A stretch of DNA of 11,375 nucleotides, from contig URHH01000077.1 in NCBI GenBank assembly GCA_900547615.1, positions 1 to 11,375 of the forward strand, written 5' to 3'. Below the pieces are notes generated by a model. The model ran no database searches and was not told the origin of the DNA. It was given only the letters and a program-made list of their open reading frames with translations. Source of the stretch: an uncultured Blautia sp. (GTDB lineage Bacteria > Bacillota > Clostridia > Lachnospirales > Lachnospiraceae). Below are positions 5,545 through 11,375 of this stretch, piece after piece. Every line of letters starts with the position of its first letter. Position 1 is the stretch's first letter. The translations under genes were made by a program, and so were the position numbers.

Positions 5545-7713
5545 ATGGAAACAAGGATTGAATTAAAACAAGGATGGAAAATTTTGCAGGATGTTCATGA
5601 TACAGGGGAAAAGACCGGGCTTTATGCTGCCAGGGAAGCGGATACTTCCGTAGGTTCCCAGGTGTCTGAATGGGAAGAACTGGAGGAACTGAAACATCTG
5701 CAGCTTATCTATGCCAGACAGCCATATTTCGGGCGTGAACTGAGATATTTCAATCAGGCGCCCTGGTGGTACAAAACAGAGTTTGAAGTTCCGGATCAGA
5801 AAGTTACGGATGCTGTCCTTAAATTTACCAATGTTGATTATTATGGAAAAGTATGGCTTAACGGAGAATTTCTTGGAGAGCATGAAGGATATTCCGCTCC
5901 ATTTTTCTTTAATGTAAAAGATAAGCTTGTTTTTGGAAAGAAAAATTATCTCATTGTAAAGGTAAGTTCTCCATGGGATGATGAGGTGGAGCTGGATGCA
6001 CAGGATTCCAGAACCCACCTGGTAAAAAGAAATATGGTAAAAGGTACCTACGAACATTCTGATACATTTATCCAGAGAGATGTAAATCCTGTAGGAATCT
6101 ACGGAAAAGTGGAACTGATCCTGACAGAAGAAGGTGTTCTGGAAGATCAGACAGATCTGAAGTATGAACTGGATCCGGATGTAAGGAAAGCAGACGTATA
6201 TGTGGAAACTGAAGCGCGAGGTCTGAAATCCGGGGAGACATATGATTTTAATGTAAAGATCCGGGAAAAAGAGTCCGGTCTTATAAAGGCAGAAAAAACT
6301 GTTCAGATAATGGCAGAGAAAGCAGAGACAGGTTTTAAATGCGAGCTTAAAGTGGAAGATGTCAGACTGTGGTCCACATGGGATCATGGTTATCCCTGGA
6401 TGTATCAGGCAGAACTTACGTTAAGCAGGGGAAAAGACATACTGAGCAGCAGAACAACGAATTTTGCTTTTCGGGACATTCAGATTGAGCGTAATGAAAA
6501 AATAACAAGATTCTGGCTTAATAACAGGAAACTGTATATAAGAGGAACATCTTATTTTCCGGACTGTTATATTTCTGCAATGACAGGGGAACGGTATCTG
6601 AGAGATCTTCTTAATATAAAGGCGGCAGGATTTAATCTGGTGCGGGTACATGTCCATACAGAGCAGGAAGTTTTTTATAATCTGTGTGATGAGTTGGGAA
6701 TTGCAGTTCTTCAGGATTCAGAGTACAACTGGACTCATCCCTCTACAGACGAATGGGCGCAGAGATTTGCAGACGTTTACAGAGAAAATGTAAAACTTCT
6801 GAAGCATCATCCGTCTCTGATCTGCTGGATCATTATGAATGAACCGGGATGTATTGATCCAGACGGAAATGTGAGGAGAAGATTCATGGAGGAAAATCCC
6901 GGACCTGCTCTGTACAGGGAAGTGCAGAAGATGGATCCGGGCAGACCGATCATCAAGGGTTCTTTCTGCGAAGACGATCTGCTTAGCGGGGACAGCCATA
7001 ATTATCTGGGTTCTTTATGCGGTGGAGAATATGCAGATATTTATGAGCAGACAGAAAAGCTGAATACAGAGTACGGATTTGATGCACCGGGCAGCAGTGA
7101 AAATCTGAAAACTGTTCCGGCGGTATATCATCGTCTGGAAAAACTGGTGGATGATATCCCGAAGATTCAGGAATATCAGTATAAGCTTCTGAAATATTAT
7201 ACAGAGCATTACAGGATTCAGAAATATGAACCATGTTCGGGATATGTACAGTTCATGTTTATTGATCTGTGCCCTCAGAGTTTCTATGGATTATATGACT
7301 GGTGGGGAATTCCCAAAAAGGGTCTTCAGGCCATGCTGGAAAGCAATGCTCCTGTAGGTGTTTTTGCAAAGCACAAAGATTATTTAGACAGTCTGTATAT
7401 TGTAAATGATACAGACGAAGCTCTTGGAGAATGTGAACTTACATGGATGATTACAGAGACATTGAACGGAGAATTGGTGGAAAAGGGAACTGTTACAGCA
7501 GAAGTTCCGGCAGATAGCCGTGTTATGGTAAAAGTGTTTGAGAAAAATTATGGAAAGGCGCAGAAATGGAATCTTATACTTGTTCTTTCTGACAGAAATG
7601 GAAAATGTGTGGCAAAAAATACATATCAGGATATCTGCACTTTGCTTTCCAGAGTTGAAGGACATCCGGATCGTATGAGCCATGAGTTTGGAATGAGACT
7701 ATACTGGATCTGA
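5545..7713 (+). CDS. GH2-family beta-glycosidase, cytoplasmic
   Basis: A 722-residue glycoside hydrolase family 2 enzyme (retaining; beta-galactosidase, glucuronidase and mannosidase clan). The N-terminal jelly-roll sugar-binding domain shows WYKTEFEVP and the hallmark VWLNGEFLGEHEGY near residues 75-120. An Ig-like domain follows, then the TIM barrel from about residue 310. The acid/base is Glu433 in the NEP of WIIMNEPG and the nucleophile is Glu509 in NTEYG. The last ~120 residues (YIVNDTDEALGECELTW onward) look like the Ig-like C-terminal domain seen in beta-mannosidase-type members. There is no signal peptide, so it should act on a sugar brought in by the transporter. The N-x-K carboxylate-binding motif of beta-glucuronidases is not seen after the nucleophile (IPKKG stands there), so I do not call glucuronidase; the exact substrate is open. 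The start is fixed by AGGAGG 7 nt upstream. Confidence 0.92.
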   Translation: METRIELKQGWKILQDVHDTGEKTGLYAAREADTSVGSQVSEWEELEELKHLQLIYARQPYFGRELRYFNQAPWWYKTEFEVPDQKVTDAVLKFTNVDYYGKVWLNGEFLGEHEGYSAPFFFNVKDKLVFGKKNYLIVKVSSPWDDEVELDAQDSRTHLVKRNMVKGTYEHSDTFIQRDVNPVGIYGKVELILTEEGVLEDQTDLKYELDPDVRKADVYVETEARGLKSGETYDFNVKIREKESGLIKAEKTVQIMAEKAETGFKCELKVEDVRLWSTWDHGYPWMYQAELTLSRGKDILSSRTTNFAFRDIQIERNEKITRFWLNNRKLYIRGTSYFPDCYISAMTGERYLRDLLNIKAAGFNLVRVHVHTEQEVFYNLCDELGIAVLQDSEYNWTHPSTDEWAQRFADVYRENVKLLKHHPSLICWIIMNEPGCIDPDGNVRRRFMEENPGPALYREVQKMDPGRPIIKGSFCEDDLLSGDSHNYLGSLCGGEYADIYEQTEKLNTEYGFDAPGSSENLKTVPAVYHRLEKLVDDIPKIQEYQYKLLKYYTEHYRIQKYEPCSGYVQFMFIDLCPQSFYGLYDWWGIPKKGLQAMLESNAPVGVFAKHKDYLDSLYIVNDTDEALGECELTWMITETLNGELVEKGTVTAEVPADSRVMVKVFEKNYGKAQKWNLILVLSDRNGKCVAKNTYQDICTLLSRVEGHPDRMSHEFGMRLYWI

Positions 7714-7814
7714 GCTATCTGTAGCTCACAGGCGGTGATATCCTGCGAGGCGTTTTACCCTTTCCTTCTTATGGTACGTCAAAGTATATCTGGGAGAGGG
7801 ATAGCGTCATCACT
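7711..7814 (+). other. Structured 3' untranslated region of the sugar operon
   Basis: Two structures can form after the glycosidase. The first is a perfect 7-bp hairpin TGAGCTA (7711-7717) / TAGCTCA (7722-7728) with a TCTG loop that includes the stop codon. The second is a larger branched element with outer arms GTGAT (7735-7739) and ATCAC (7809-7813) and an inner 9-bp stem CCCTTTCCT (7758-7766) / GGGAGAGGG (7792-7800) with two wobble pairs. I see no plausible coding frame here. It could be an RNA-stabilising 3' UTR, a small RNA cut from the mRNA, or a remnant of a mobile element. I do not recognise a known family. Confidence 0.35.
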
Positions 7815-7834
7815 AATTCTAATTTTTTAATTTG

Positions 7835-7876
7835 CCTTTTGAGAGAGGAAAAATCCTTTTCTCAAAGGGCTTTTTC
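7835..7876 (+). terminator. Rho-independent terminator of the sugar operon
   Basis: Stem CCTTTTGAGA (7835-7844) pairs with TCTCAAAGGG (7860-7869), with one G-U pair and a purine-rich loop, followed by CTTTTTC. It lies about 120 nt after the glycosidase stop and ends the transport operon before the accessory segment. Confidence 0.8.
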
Positions 7877-7907
7877 TATTTATTACGGTCAAAAACAAAA
7901 TGGAGAT

Positions 7908-8003
7908 ATGGCATATGCAAAGGTGGTATTAGTTACTCCAGTAGAAACAATCTGCAAAATTTGTAAAAAGAGTCTGGTAAAAGAAGAGGAGGCAAAGGTA
8001 TAA
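7908..8003 (+). CDS. Small unknown peptide with AYAKV motif and CxxC
   Basis: A 31-codon open frame, MAYAKVVLVTPVE then TICKICKKSLVKEEEAKV. Its stop overlaps the ATG of the next gene in TAATG, so the two would be translationally coupled. It has a CKIC (CxxC) pair and a basic/acidic tail. The ribosome binding site is poor: TGGAG is only 2 nt before the ATG, and the frame is open further upstream to about 7869 without a good start. It may therefore be the end of a degraded larger gene rather than a true peptide. Supporting a coding past, the first eight codons after Met recur at 10794-10817, with changes that are silent or Val/Ile. I do not recognise the family. Confidence 0.35.
   Translation: MAYAKVVLVTPVETICKICKKSLVKEEEAKV
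7911..7934 (+). repeat. Left copy of the AYAKV direct repeat
   Basis: The 24 bases at 7911-7934 match 10794-10817 at 20 positions in direct orientation; the four differences are all A/G transitions. Both copies are read as AYAKV plus [VI]L[VI]. The pair brackets the accessory segment of about 2.9 kb. Confidence 0.55.
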
Positions 8004-8212
8004 TGAAAAATAAAGATATGTTGAGAAAAATATATTATGAGAATAGAAAAATAAACAGAAATATCCAGAGATTGGCTAATGTTGGTTTAATCAGTCTGCT
8101 TGCAAAAGCAGGACTGATTCTGTCAGGTGTTTCTGAAGTCTTGATTCTGGTTGGTGATTTTTTGGATTATCGAAAAGTAAAAGTTGAAGAAAAATTAGAA
8201 AAATGTAAGTGA
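8003..8212 (+). CDS. Small single-pass membrane protein, unknown function
   Basis: A 69-residue protein with a basic N-terminus (MKNKDMLRKIYYENRKINRN), one long hydrophobic stretch at about residues 27-53 (VGLISLLAKAGLILSGVSEV then LILVGDFL), and a charged, lysine-rich tail. A GGAGG sits about 10 nt before the ATG, and the start overlaps the stop of the preceding short frame. The shape (basic head, one helix, charged tail) fits a small membrane-inserted peptide, such as an accessory or toxin-like protein, but nothing in the sequence gives a function. It stands between the operon terminator and the decayed regulator gene. Confidence 0.6.
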   Translation: MKNKDMLRKIYYENRKINRNIQRLANVGLISLLAKAGLILSGVSEVLILVGDFLDYRKVKVEEKLEKCK

Positions 8213-8340
8213 TTTCCAGATTATTACAGAGAAATGAGGGGAGTATGAAAGATGACAGATTCAGTGTATTACAAAATCGGGAAATAGTTTATTTTTCAAC
8301 GAGTTTTGTGTAAAAAGATGCGCTATGGATATTCTGTCTA

Positions 8341-8349
8341 TGGTATACT
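8341..8349 (+). promoter_or_regulatory. Extended -10 promoter before the WYL remnant
   Basis: TGGTATACT is a TGn extended -10 with TATACT at 8344-8349, about 34 nt upstream of the GTG at 8383. No good -35 is present, which extended -10 promoters tolerate. It would transcribe the WYL remnant and the Fic pseudogene. Confidence 0.4.
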
Positions 8350-8382
8350 TGAGGTATCATTCGGTGAAAGGAGACGGGATAA

Positions 8383-8613
8383 GTGCCGAAGGGAAGTAAT
8401 CAGAAGTTCAAGTTGTATCGGCTTGCTCAAATTATGCAGGAACAGACAGATGATGAACACTTTACAGTAAATGTAGATGTACATGTCAGCAGACAGTTCT
8501 TAGGCTGGGTATTCTCACTTGGTGAGAGTATAAAAATTGTTGGACCGGATAATGTGGTAGAGCAGATGCATAAGGAAATTGAGAGGTTGATTACACAATA
8601 TAAATCAGATTAG
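8383..8613 (+). pseudogene. WYL-domain regulator collapsed by an in-frame internal deletion
   Basis: A 76-codon open frame, GTG start, with AAAGGAG about 10 nt upstream. Residues 1-27 (PKGSNQKFKLYRLAQIMQEQ then TDDEH) match the start of YafY/WYL-family transcriptional regulators, just before the winged helix-turn-helix. Residues ~29-76 (NVDVHVSRQFLGWVFSLGES then IKIVGPDNVVEQMHKEIERL) match the extreme C-terminal WCX extension of the same family. The roughly 220-250 residues between them, including the HTH and the WYL domain, are missing, yet the frame is kept across the join near 8455-8465. The product cannot bind DNA as the parent did. It may be inert, or a mini-protein that still contacts full-length relatives. 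Family assignment is from recalled family sequence; the deletion is an inference from it. Confidence 0.7.
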
Positions 8614-8621
8614 TCTGTGTT

Positions 8622-9374
8622 ATGAAAAGACCGGCACATTTATCTAATGACGAACGTACGGAAGAAGCAGATAAAGTATCTTCCCGAATTGCAGAGATAC
8701 TTTCAGAGAAAGCTTTACGTTTTCACCTAATGAGTATATATTCGATTTATCGTAAATTATTTCAGGGAATTTATACATATTCAGGTAAGATGAGGGACTA
8801 TAATATTACAAAACCGGGAAAAAGATTTTAGTTACAAAGGATTATCGATGAGTGAAATAATTCATCATCTTGCTGTTTTTATTTCTGGACGATGGCAAAT
8901 TCATGTTTTGGGAGAAGGAAATACAAGAACGACAGCCGTGTTCTCTATCAAATATTTGAGAACATTGGGATTTTCAGTTACGAATGATATATTTGCGGAA
9001 AATGCATGGTGTTTTTGAAATGCGCTTGTTCGTGCAAATTATACGAACCTGAAAAAAGGCATTCATGAAACAACAGAGTATCTGGAGGCTTTTTTTAGAA
9101 ATATGCTTTTATATGAGAAAAGCGAGATTCACAGTCGTTATTTGCATATAAGAGGATTTTTAAATGATAAAAAAGTAGATATTTAGGCTGTAAAAGTGGA
9201 TATTCGAAAAGAAAAAGTGGACATTAAAAATGCTCTTATGGAAAAAGGACTGAATTTATTTGTAAAACAATAAATTATGGAGATTATAAATTACTTTCAA
9301 ATCTGAGGCAGGCGAAGATTGTTGTACCTGTATCGGGGCATGGAATTATTTATTGTATAGAAGAATGTTTTTGA
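8622..9374 (+). pseudogene. Fic-domain (AMPylase-type) protein, pseudogene
   Basis: The remains of a Fic-family protein, which in intact form transfers AMP or a related group to target proteins. The first frame (8622-8831) gives the N-terminal Fic helices: YRKLFQGIYTYSGKMRDYNI resembles the usual LF..IY.WAGK.R..NI. A deletion with frameshift near 8810-8823 follows; the next frame resumes as DFSYKGLSMSEIIHHLAVF and holds the active-site loop IHVLGEGNTRTTAVF (H-x-x-x-[DE]-G-N-x-R). Further lesions are a TGA at 9016-9018 (CF*NALVRANY), a TAG at 9184-9186, and a second frameshift near 9255-9275. The C-terminal winged-helix end, LLSNLRQAKIVVPVSGHG, is then read in the first frame to a TGA at 9372-9374. 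It starts 8 nt after the WYL remnant. With at least four lesions it is dead. Confidence 0.85.
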
Positions 9375-9408
9375 CGTAAACTATATAACAAGAAGGCGGA
9401 TGTTGAAT

Positions 9409-10788
9409 ATGGATATTGGGAAATTGATTGGTGAAGCAACAGAATATGATAAAAAACTTATTTTAGAAGCACGTAAACCAAAGAGCTGGTGCAAAAGTGT
9501 GAGTGCATTTGCGAATACCTTTGGCGGTGCATTGATTTTTGGAATAACCAATGATGGACAGATTGTTGGTCTGGAAGATCCGAGTGGTGATGCAGAGAAA
9601 ATCAGTGAGATTATTAAGACACGACTGGATCCGATTCCGGAATTCCGGCTACGATTTGAAGAGGAAAACGAAAATATATTGGTTGTATTAGATATTTTTA
9701 AGGGAGATGAGACACCATATTATTATTCAGGAGATGGTGTGTTGGAAGCTTATGTGCGTGTGGGAAACGAAAGTGTGAAAGCAACTGCAACTGAATTAAA
9801 AAGATTAGTTTTACGTGGCAGGAATACTTCTTATGATTCACAGATTTCCGCCTATAAAGTAGATGATTACGCATTCTCAAAACTTCGGGAGAGATATAAG
9901 AAGTGGACGGGAAACAGTTTTGATGAGAAAGACTTGATTTCTTTTGGAATGGCAAATGAGCAAGGATATTTAACAAACGCAGGAGCATTAATTGCAGATG
10001 AGAGCCCGATTCGATGGTCAAGACTATTTTGTACAAGGTGGAATGGGTTGAATAAAAGTAACGGGATATTAGATGCTATTGATGATGCGGAGTATGAAGG
10101 AAGCGTTCTTTCCCTGATTGAAAATGGAGAGGCATTTATTAAGCGAAATGCAAAAATGATGTGGAGGAAAACTTCGAATTCCAGAGAAGAGATGCCGGAA
10201 TATGTAGAGCGCAGCTATCATGAAGCATTGATTAATGCATTGGCTCACAGAGATTACCTTGTCAATGGAAGCGAGGTTCATATTGACATATATGATGACC
10301 GTATGGAGATTTATTCTCCAGGAGGAATGGCGGACGGTTCTGTTATTCAGGAAAGAGACCCACTTACAGTTCCGTCAACCAGAAGAAATCCGGTTCTTGC
10401 AGATGTGCTTAACAGGCTCGGGTATATGGAGCGGAAAGGCAGCGGATTCGGAAAAATCATCAGTGGATATGAAGTTCAAGTGAATTACGCAAAGGATAAA
10501 AAACCATCATTCAGATCAGACAGGTATCAGTTTACGGTGATTATGCCGAATCTGAATTATGATGTCCCTCAAGATGTCCCTCAAGATGTCCCTCAAGATG
10601 TCCCTCAAGATGTCCTGGATAAGCAAATAATGAGTTTAATACGAAAAAATAATAAGATAAGTACTGAAAAAATGGCAATTGCATTAGGTGTGAGTGCCAA
10701 AACAGTAAAGCGTCATATAAAAGCAATGGATAATGTACATTTTGTAGGGCGTGGGTTTAGCGGATACTGGGAAATTATAGAAGAGTGA
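9409..10788 (+). CDS. AlbA_2 (Schlafen-like) ATP-binding transcriptional regulator
   Basis: A 459-residue protein of the AlbA_2 / HATPase_c_4 type, often annotated as RNA-binding or ATP-dependent regulator. The N-terminal AlbA_2 domain spans about 8-130, with SWCKSVSAFANTFGGALIFG and YVRVGNESVKAT. A GHKL-type ATP-binding domain at about 265-400 shows EALINALAHRDY, the IYDDRMEIYSPGGM strand and the RKGSGFGKI loop. A linker of four DVPQ repeats (about residues 385-400) leads to a C-terminal helix-turn-helix (IALGVSAKTVKRHIKAM). I prefer the ATG at 9409 (MDIGKLIGE), which matches the usual family start and lies 9 nt after AAGGCGG; an ATG at 9400 would add three residues. The frame is intact, unlike its neighbours. 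Members occur with mobile and defence-type genes, but a specific role here is unknown. Its stop overlaps a short frame at 10785. Confidence 0.88.
   Translation: MDIGKLIGEATEYDKKLILEARKPKSWCKSVSAFANTFGGALIFGITNDGQIVGLEDPSGDAEKISEIIKTRLDPIPEFRLRFEEENENILVVLDIFKGDETPYYYSGDGVLEAYVRVGNESVKATATELKRLVLRGRNTSYDSQISAYKVDDYAFSKLRERYKKWTGNSFDEKDLISFGMANEQGYLTNAGALIADESPIRWSRLFCTRWNGLNKSNGILDAIDDAEYEGSVLSLIENGEAFIKRNAKMMWRKTSNSREEMPEYVERSYHEALINALAHRDYLVNGSEVHIDIYDDRMEIYSPGGMADGSVIQERDPLTVPSTRRNPVLADVLNRLGYMERKGSGFGKIISGYEVQVNYAKDKKPSFRSDRYQFTVIMPNLNYDVPQDVPQDVPQDVPQDVLDKQIMSLIRKNNKISTEKMAIALGVSAKTVKRHIKAMDNVHFVGRGFSGYWEIIEE
10561..10615 (+). repeat. Tandem 12-nt repeat (DVPQ linker)
   Basis: Four perfect copies of GATGTCCCTCAA (10561-10608) and a partial fifth (10609-10615), encoding DVPQDVPQDVPQDVPQ between the ATP-binding domain and the HTH. 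The unit is a multiple of three, so copy-number change would alter the linker length and keep the frame. Confidence 0.95.
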
Positions 10789-10892
10789 ATCTTGCGTATG
10801 CAAAGGTAATATTAATTCGGCAGTACGGAGGGGGAAATTATAAAGGATTTACAGGGAGTTTTTATGGCAAAACCGGAAAAAAAGAGTTATAA
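10785..10892 (+). CDS. Small unknown peptide, right partner of the AYAKV motif
   Basis: A 35-codon frame from a GTG that overlaps the regulator stop codon in GTGA: MNLAYAKVILIRQYGGG then NYKGFTGSFYGKTGKKEL. The head matches the small peptide at 7908 (AYAKV, then [VI]L[VI]); the tails differ. It is glycine- and aromatic-rich with a basic end. The four-base overlap suggests coupling, but there is no independent ribosome binding site and the length is short, so it may be a leftover of a larger gene. I do not recognise the family. Confidence 0.3.
   Translation: MNLAYAKVILIRQYGGGNYKGFTGSFYGKTGKKEL
10794..10817 (+). repeat. Right copy of the AYAKV direct repeat
   Basis: This is the partner of 7911-7934, in the same orientation with 20 of 24 identical bases. 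Together with the left copy it marks the limits of the accessory segment. Confidence 0.55.
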
Positions 10893-10924
10893 TTCTGAGG
10901 ACAAATAAATACCAGGAGACTACT

Positions 10925-11375
10925 ATGAAAAACAAGTACAACAAAACAATGACCGCCTGTTTTACCGGCTATATTGTACAGGCGATCGTGAACAATTTTG
11001 TTCCGCTTTTATTTCTGACTTTTCAAAGGAGCTATGATATTCCCTTATCACAGATTACGGCACTTGTAACCTTTAATTTTGGTGTACAGCTTCTTGTGGA
11101 TCTTTTGTCCATCGGATTTGTGGATAAAATCGGCTACAGGGCGTCAATGGTCATTGCGCATATAATGTCGGCAGCCGGGCTTCTTCTTTTGACTGTCCTG
11201 CCGGAGGTGATGCCGCCTTTTGCGGGAATCCTTATTTCCGTGATGGTGTATGCCATCGGCGGAGGGCTTCTGGAGGTTCTGGTAAGCCCTGTTGTGGAAT
11301 CCTGCCCTTCCGACAATAAAGAAAAAGCAATGAGTATGCTTCATTCTTTTTACTGCTGGGGGCATGTAGGAGTTG
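10925..11375 (+). CDS. MFS transporter, N-terminal part (cut by window edge)
   Basis: The first 150 residues of a major facilitator superfamily permease, starting MKNKYNKTMTACFTGYIVQA behind CAGGAGA about 8 nt upstream. Hydrophobic segments are visible at about 10-30, 45-65, 72-92, 97-125 and after 138. The loop between helices 2 and 3 carries GFVDKIGYR, the MFS motif A (G-x-x-x-D-x-x-G-x-R). The sugar-permease-like style (FucP/YfkF-type, with GGGLLEVLVSPVVES in helix 4) suggests a carbohydrate or small-metabolite carrier; the substrate cannot be read from this part. It begins after the accessory segment and is not visibly linked to the ABC operon. Confidence 0.88.
   Translation, partial: MKNKYNKTMTACFTGYIVQAIVNNFVPLLFLTFQRSYDIPLSQITALVTFNFGVQLLVDLLSIGFVDKIGYRASMVIAHIMSAAGLLLLTVLPEVMPPFAGILISVMVYAIGGGLLEVLVSPVVESCPSDNKEKAMSMLHSFYCWGHVGV

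Noticed and set aside
5563..6387. Long minus-strand open frame inside the glycosidase gene
   Set aside because: It lies fully within a clear GH2 gene, has no domain-like sequence or ribosome binding site, and is rich in Phe/Ile/Cys as expected of an antisense shadow frame.
7711..7728. Perfect 7-bp hairpin at the glycosidase stop as the operon terminator
   Set aside because: It is not followed by a T-run; the stem at 7835-7869 with CTTTTTC is the better terminator.
8245..8313. 22-codon frame (MKDDRFSVLQ...) behind GAGGGGAG
   Set aside because: A fair ribosome binding site, but the peptide is very short, no domain or neighbour supports it, and a second overlapping frame starts equally well; not enough to call a gene.
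9016..9018. TGA in the Fic frame as a possible selenocysteine codon
   Set aside because: No SECIS-like hairpin was noticed after it, the position is usually Arg in this family as I recall it, and further lesions nearby show that the gene is decayed.
9371..9388. TTGACG plus TATATA as a promoter for the AlbA_2 gene
   Set aside because: The spacing between the two boxes is only 6 nt, far from the 16-18 nt needed, and TTGACG includes the Fic stop codon by chance.
10561..10615. CRISPR-like repeat array
   Set aside because: The 12-nt units are contiguous, lack spacers and are read in frame as DVPQ repeats.

Overview
The window looks like chromosomal DNA of a gut Lachnospiraceae-type Firmicute (Blautia, Dorea or Ruminococcus-like). 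This rests on Gram-positive style ribosome binding sites, a YesM/YesN-type two-component pair next to a carbohydrate ABC operon, and IS110, WYL, Fic and Schlafen-AlbA accessory genes of a type I recall from that family. The assignment is an inference from gene style; no rRNA, tRNA or CRISPR array is present.

Left part (1-2450). On the minus strand lies the start of a response regulator and, 4 nt overlapping, its sensor histidine kinase. The kinase reading frame is broken by a single-base shift near 1632-1637. Upstream of the kinase are the last 20-odd codons of a lost gene, joined to the N-terminal remnant of an IS110 transposase. The transposase keeps a structured leader and a candidate promoter. 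The divergent intergenic region also holds nested inverted repeats and two candidate promoters for the sugar operon.

Centre (2457-7876). A plus-strand operon encodes an extracellular sugar-binding protein, a 12-bp hairpin, two ABC permeases (ATGA overlap) and a cytoplasmic GH2 glycosidase. No ATPase is encoded, so the transporter probably uses a shared MsmK-type ATPase. The glycosidase has no signal peptide, which suggests that an oligosaccharide is imported and then cleaved inside the cell. The two-component system probably controls this operon. A structured 3' UTR and a rho-independent terminator close it.

Right part (7877-10892). This is an accessory segment of small and decaying genes: a 31-codon peptide coupled to a 69-residue membrane protein, a WYL regulator reduced to its two ends by an in-frame internal deletion, a Fic pseudogene with several lesions, and an intact AlbA_2/HATPase/HTH regulator with a 4x12-nt tandem repeat. 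The segment is bracketed by two short related peptides that share the AYAKV motif (20 of 24 bases identical).

Right edge (10925-end). The start of an MFS transporter runs off the window.

The most unusual points are the relict IS110 leader, whose stem covers the transposase ribosome binding site, the duplicated AYAKV peptides that flank the decayed segment, the structured 3' UTR, and the collapsed WYL protein. I did not find a clearly new, intact multi-gene system.
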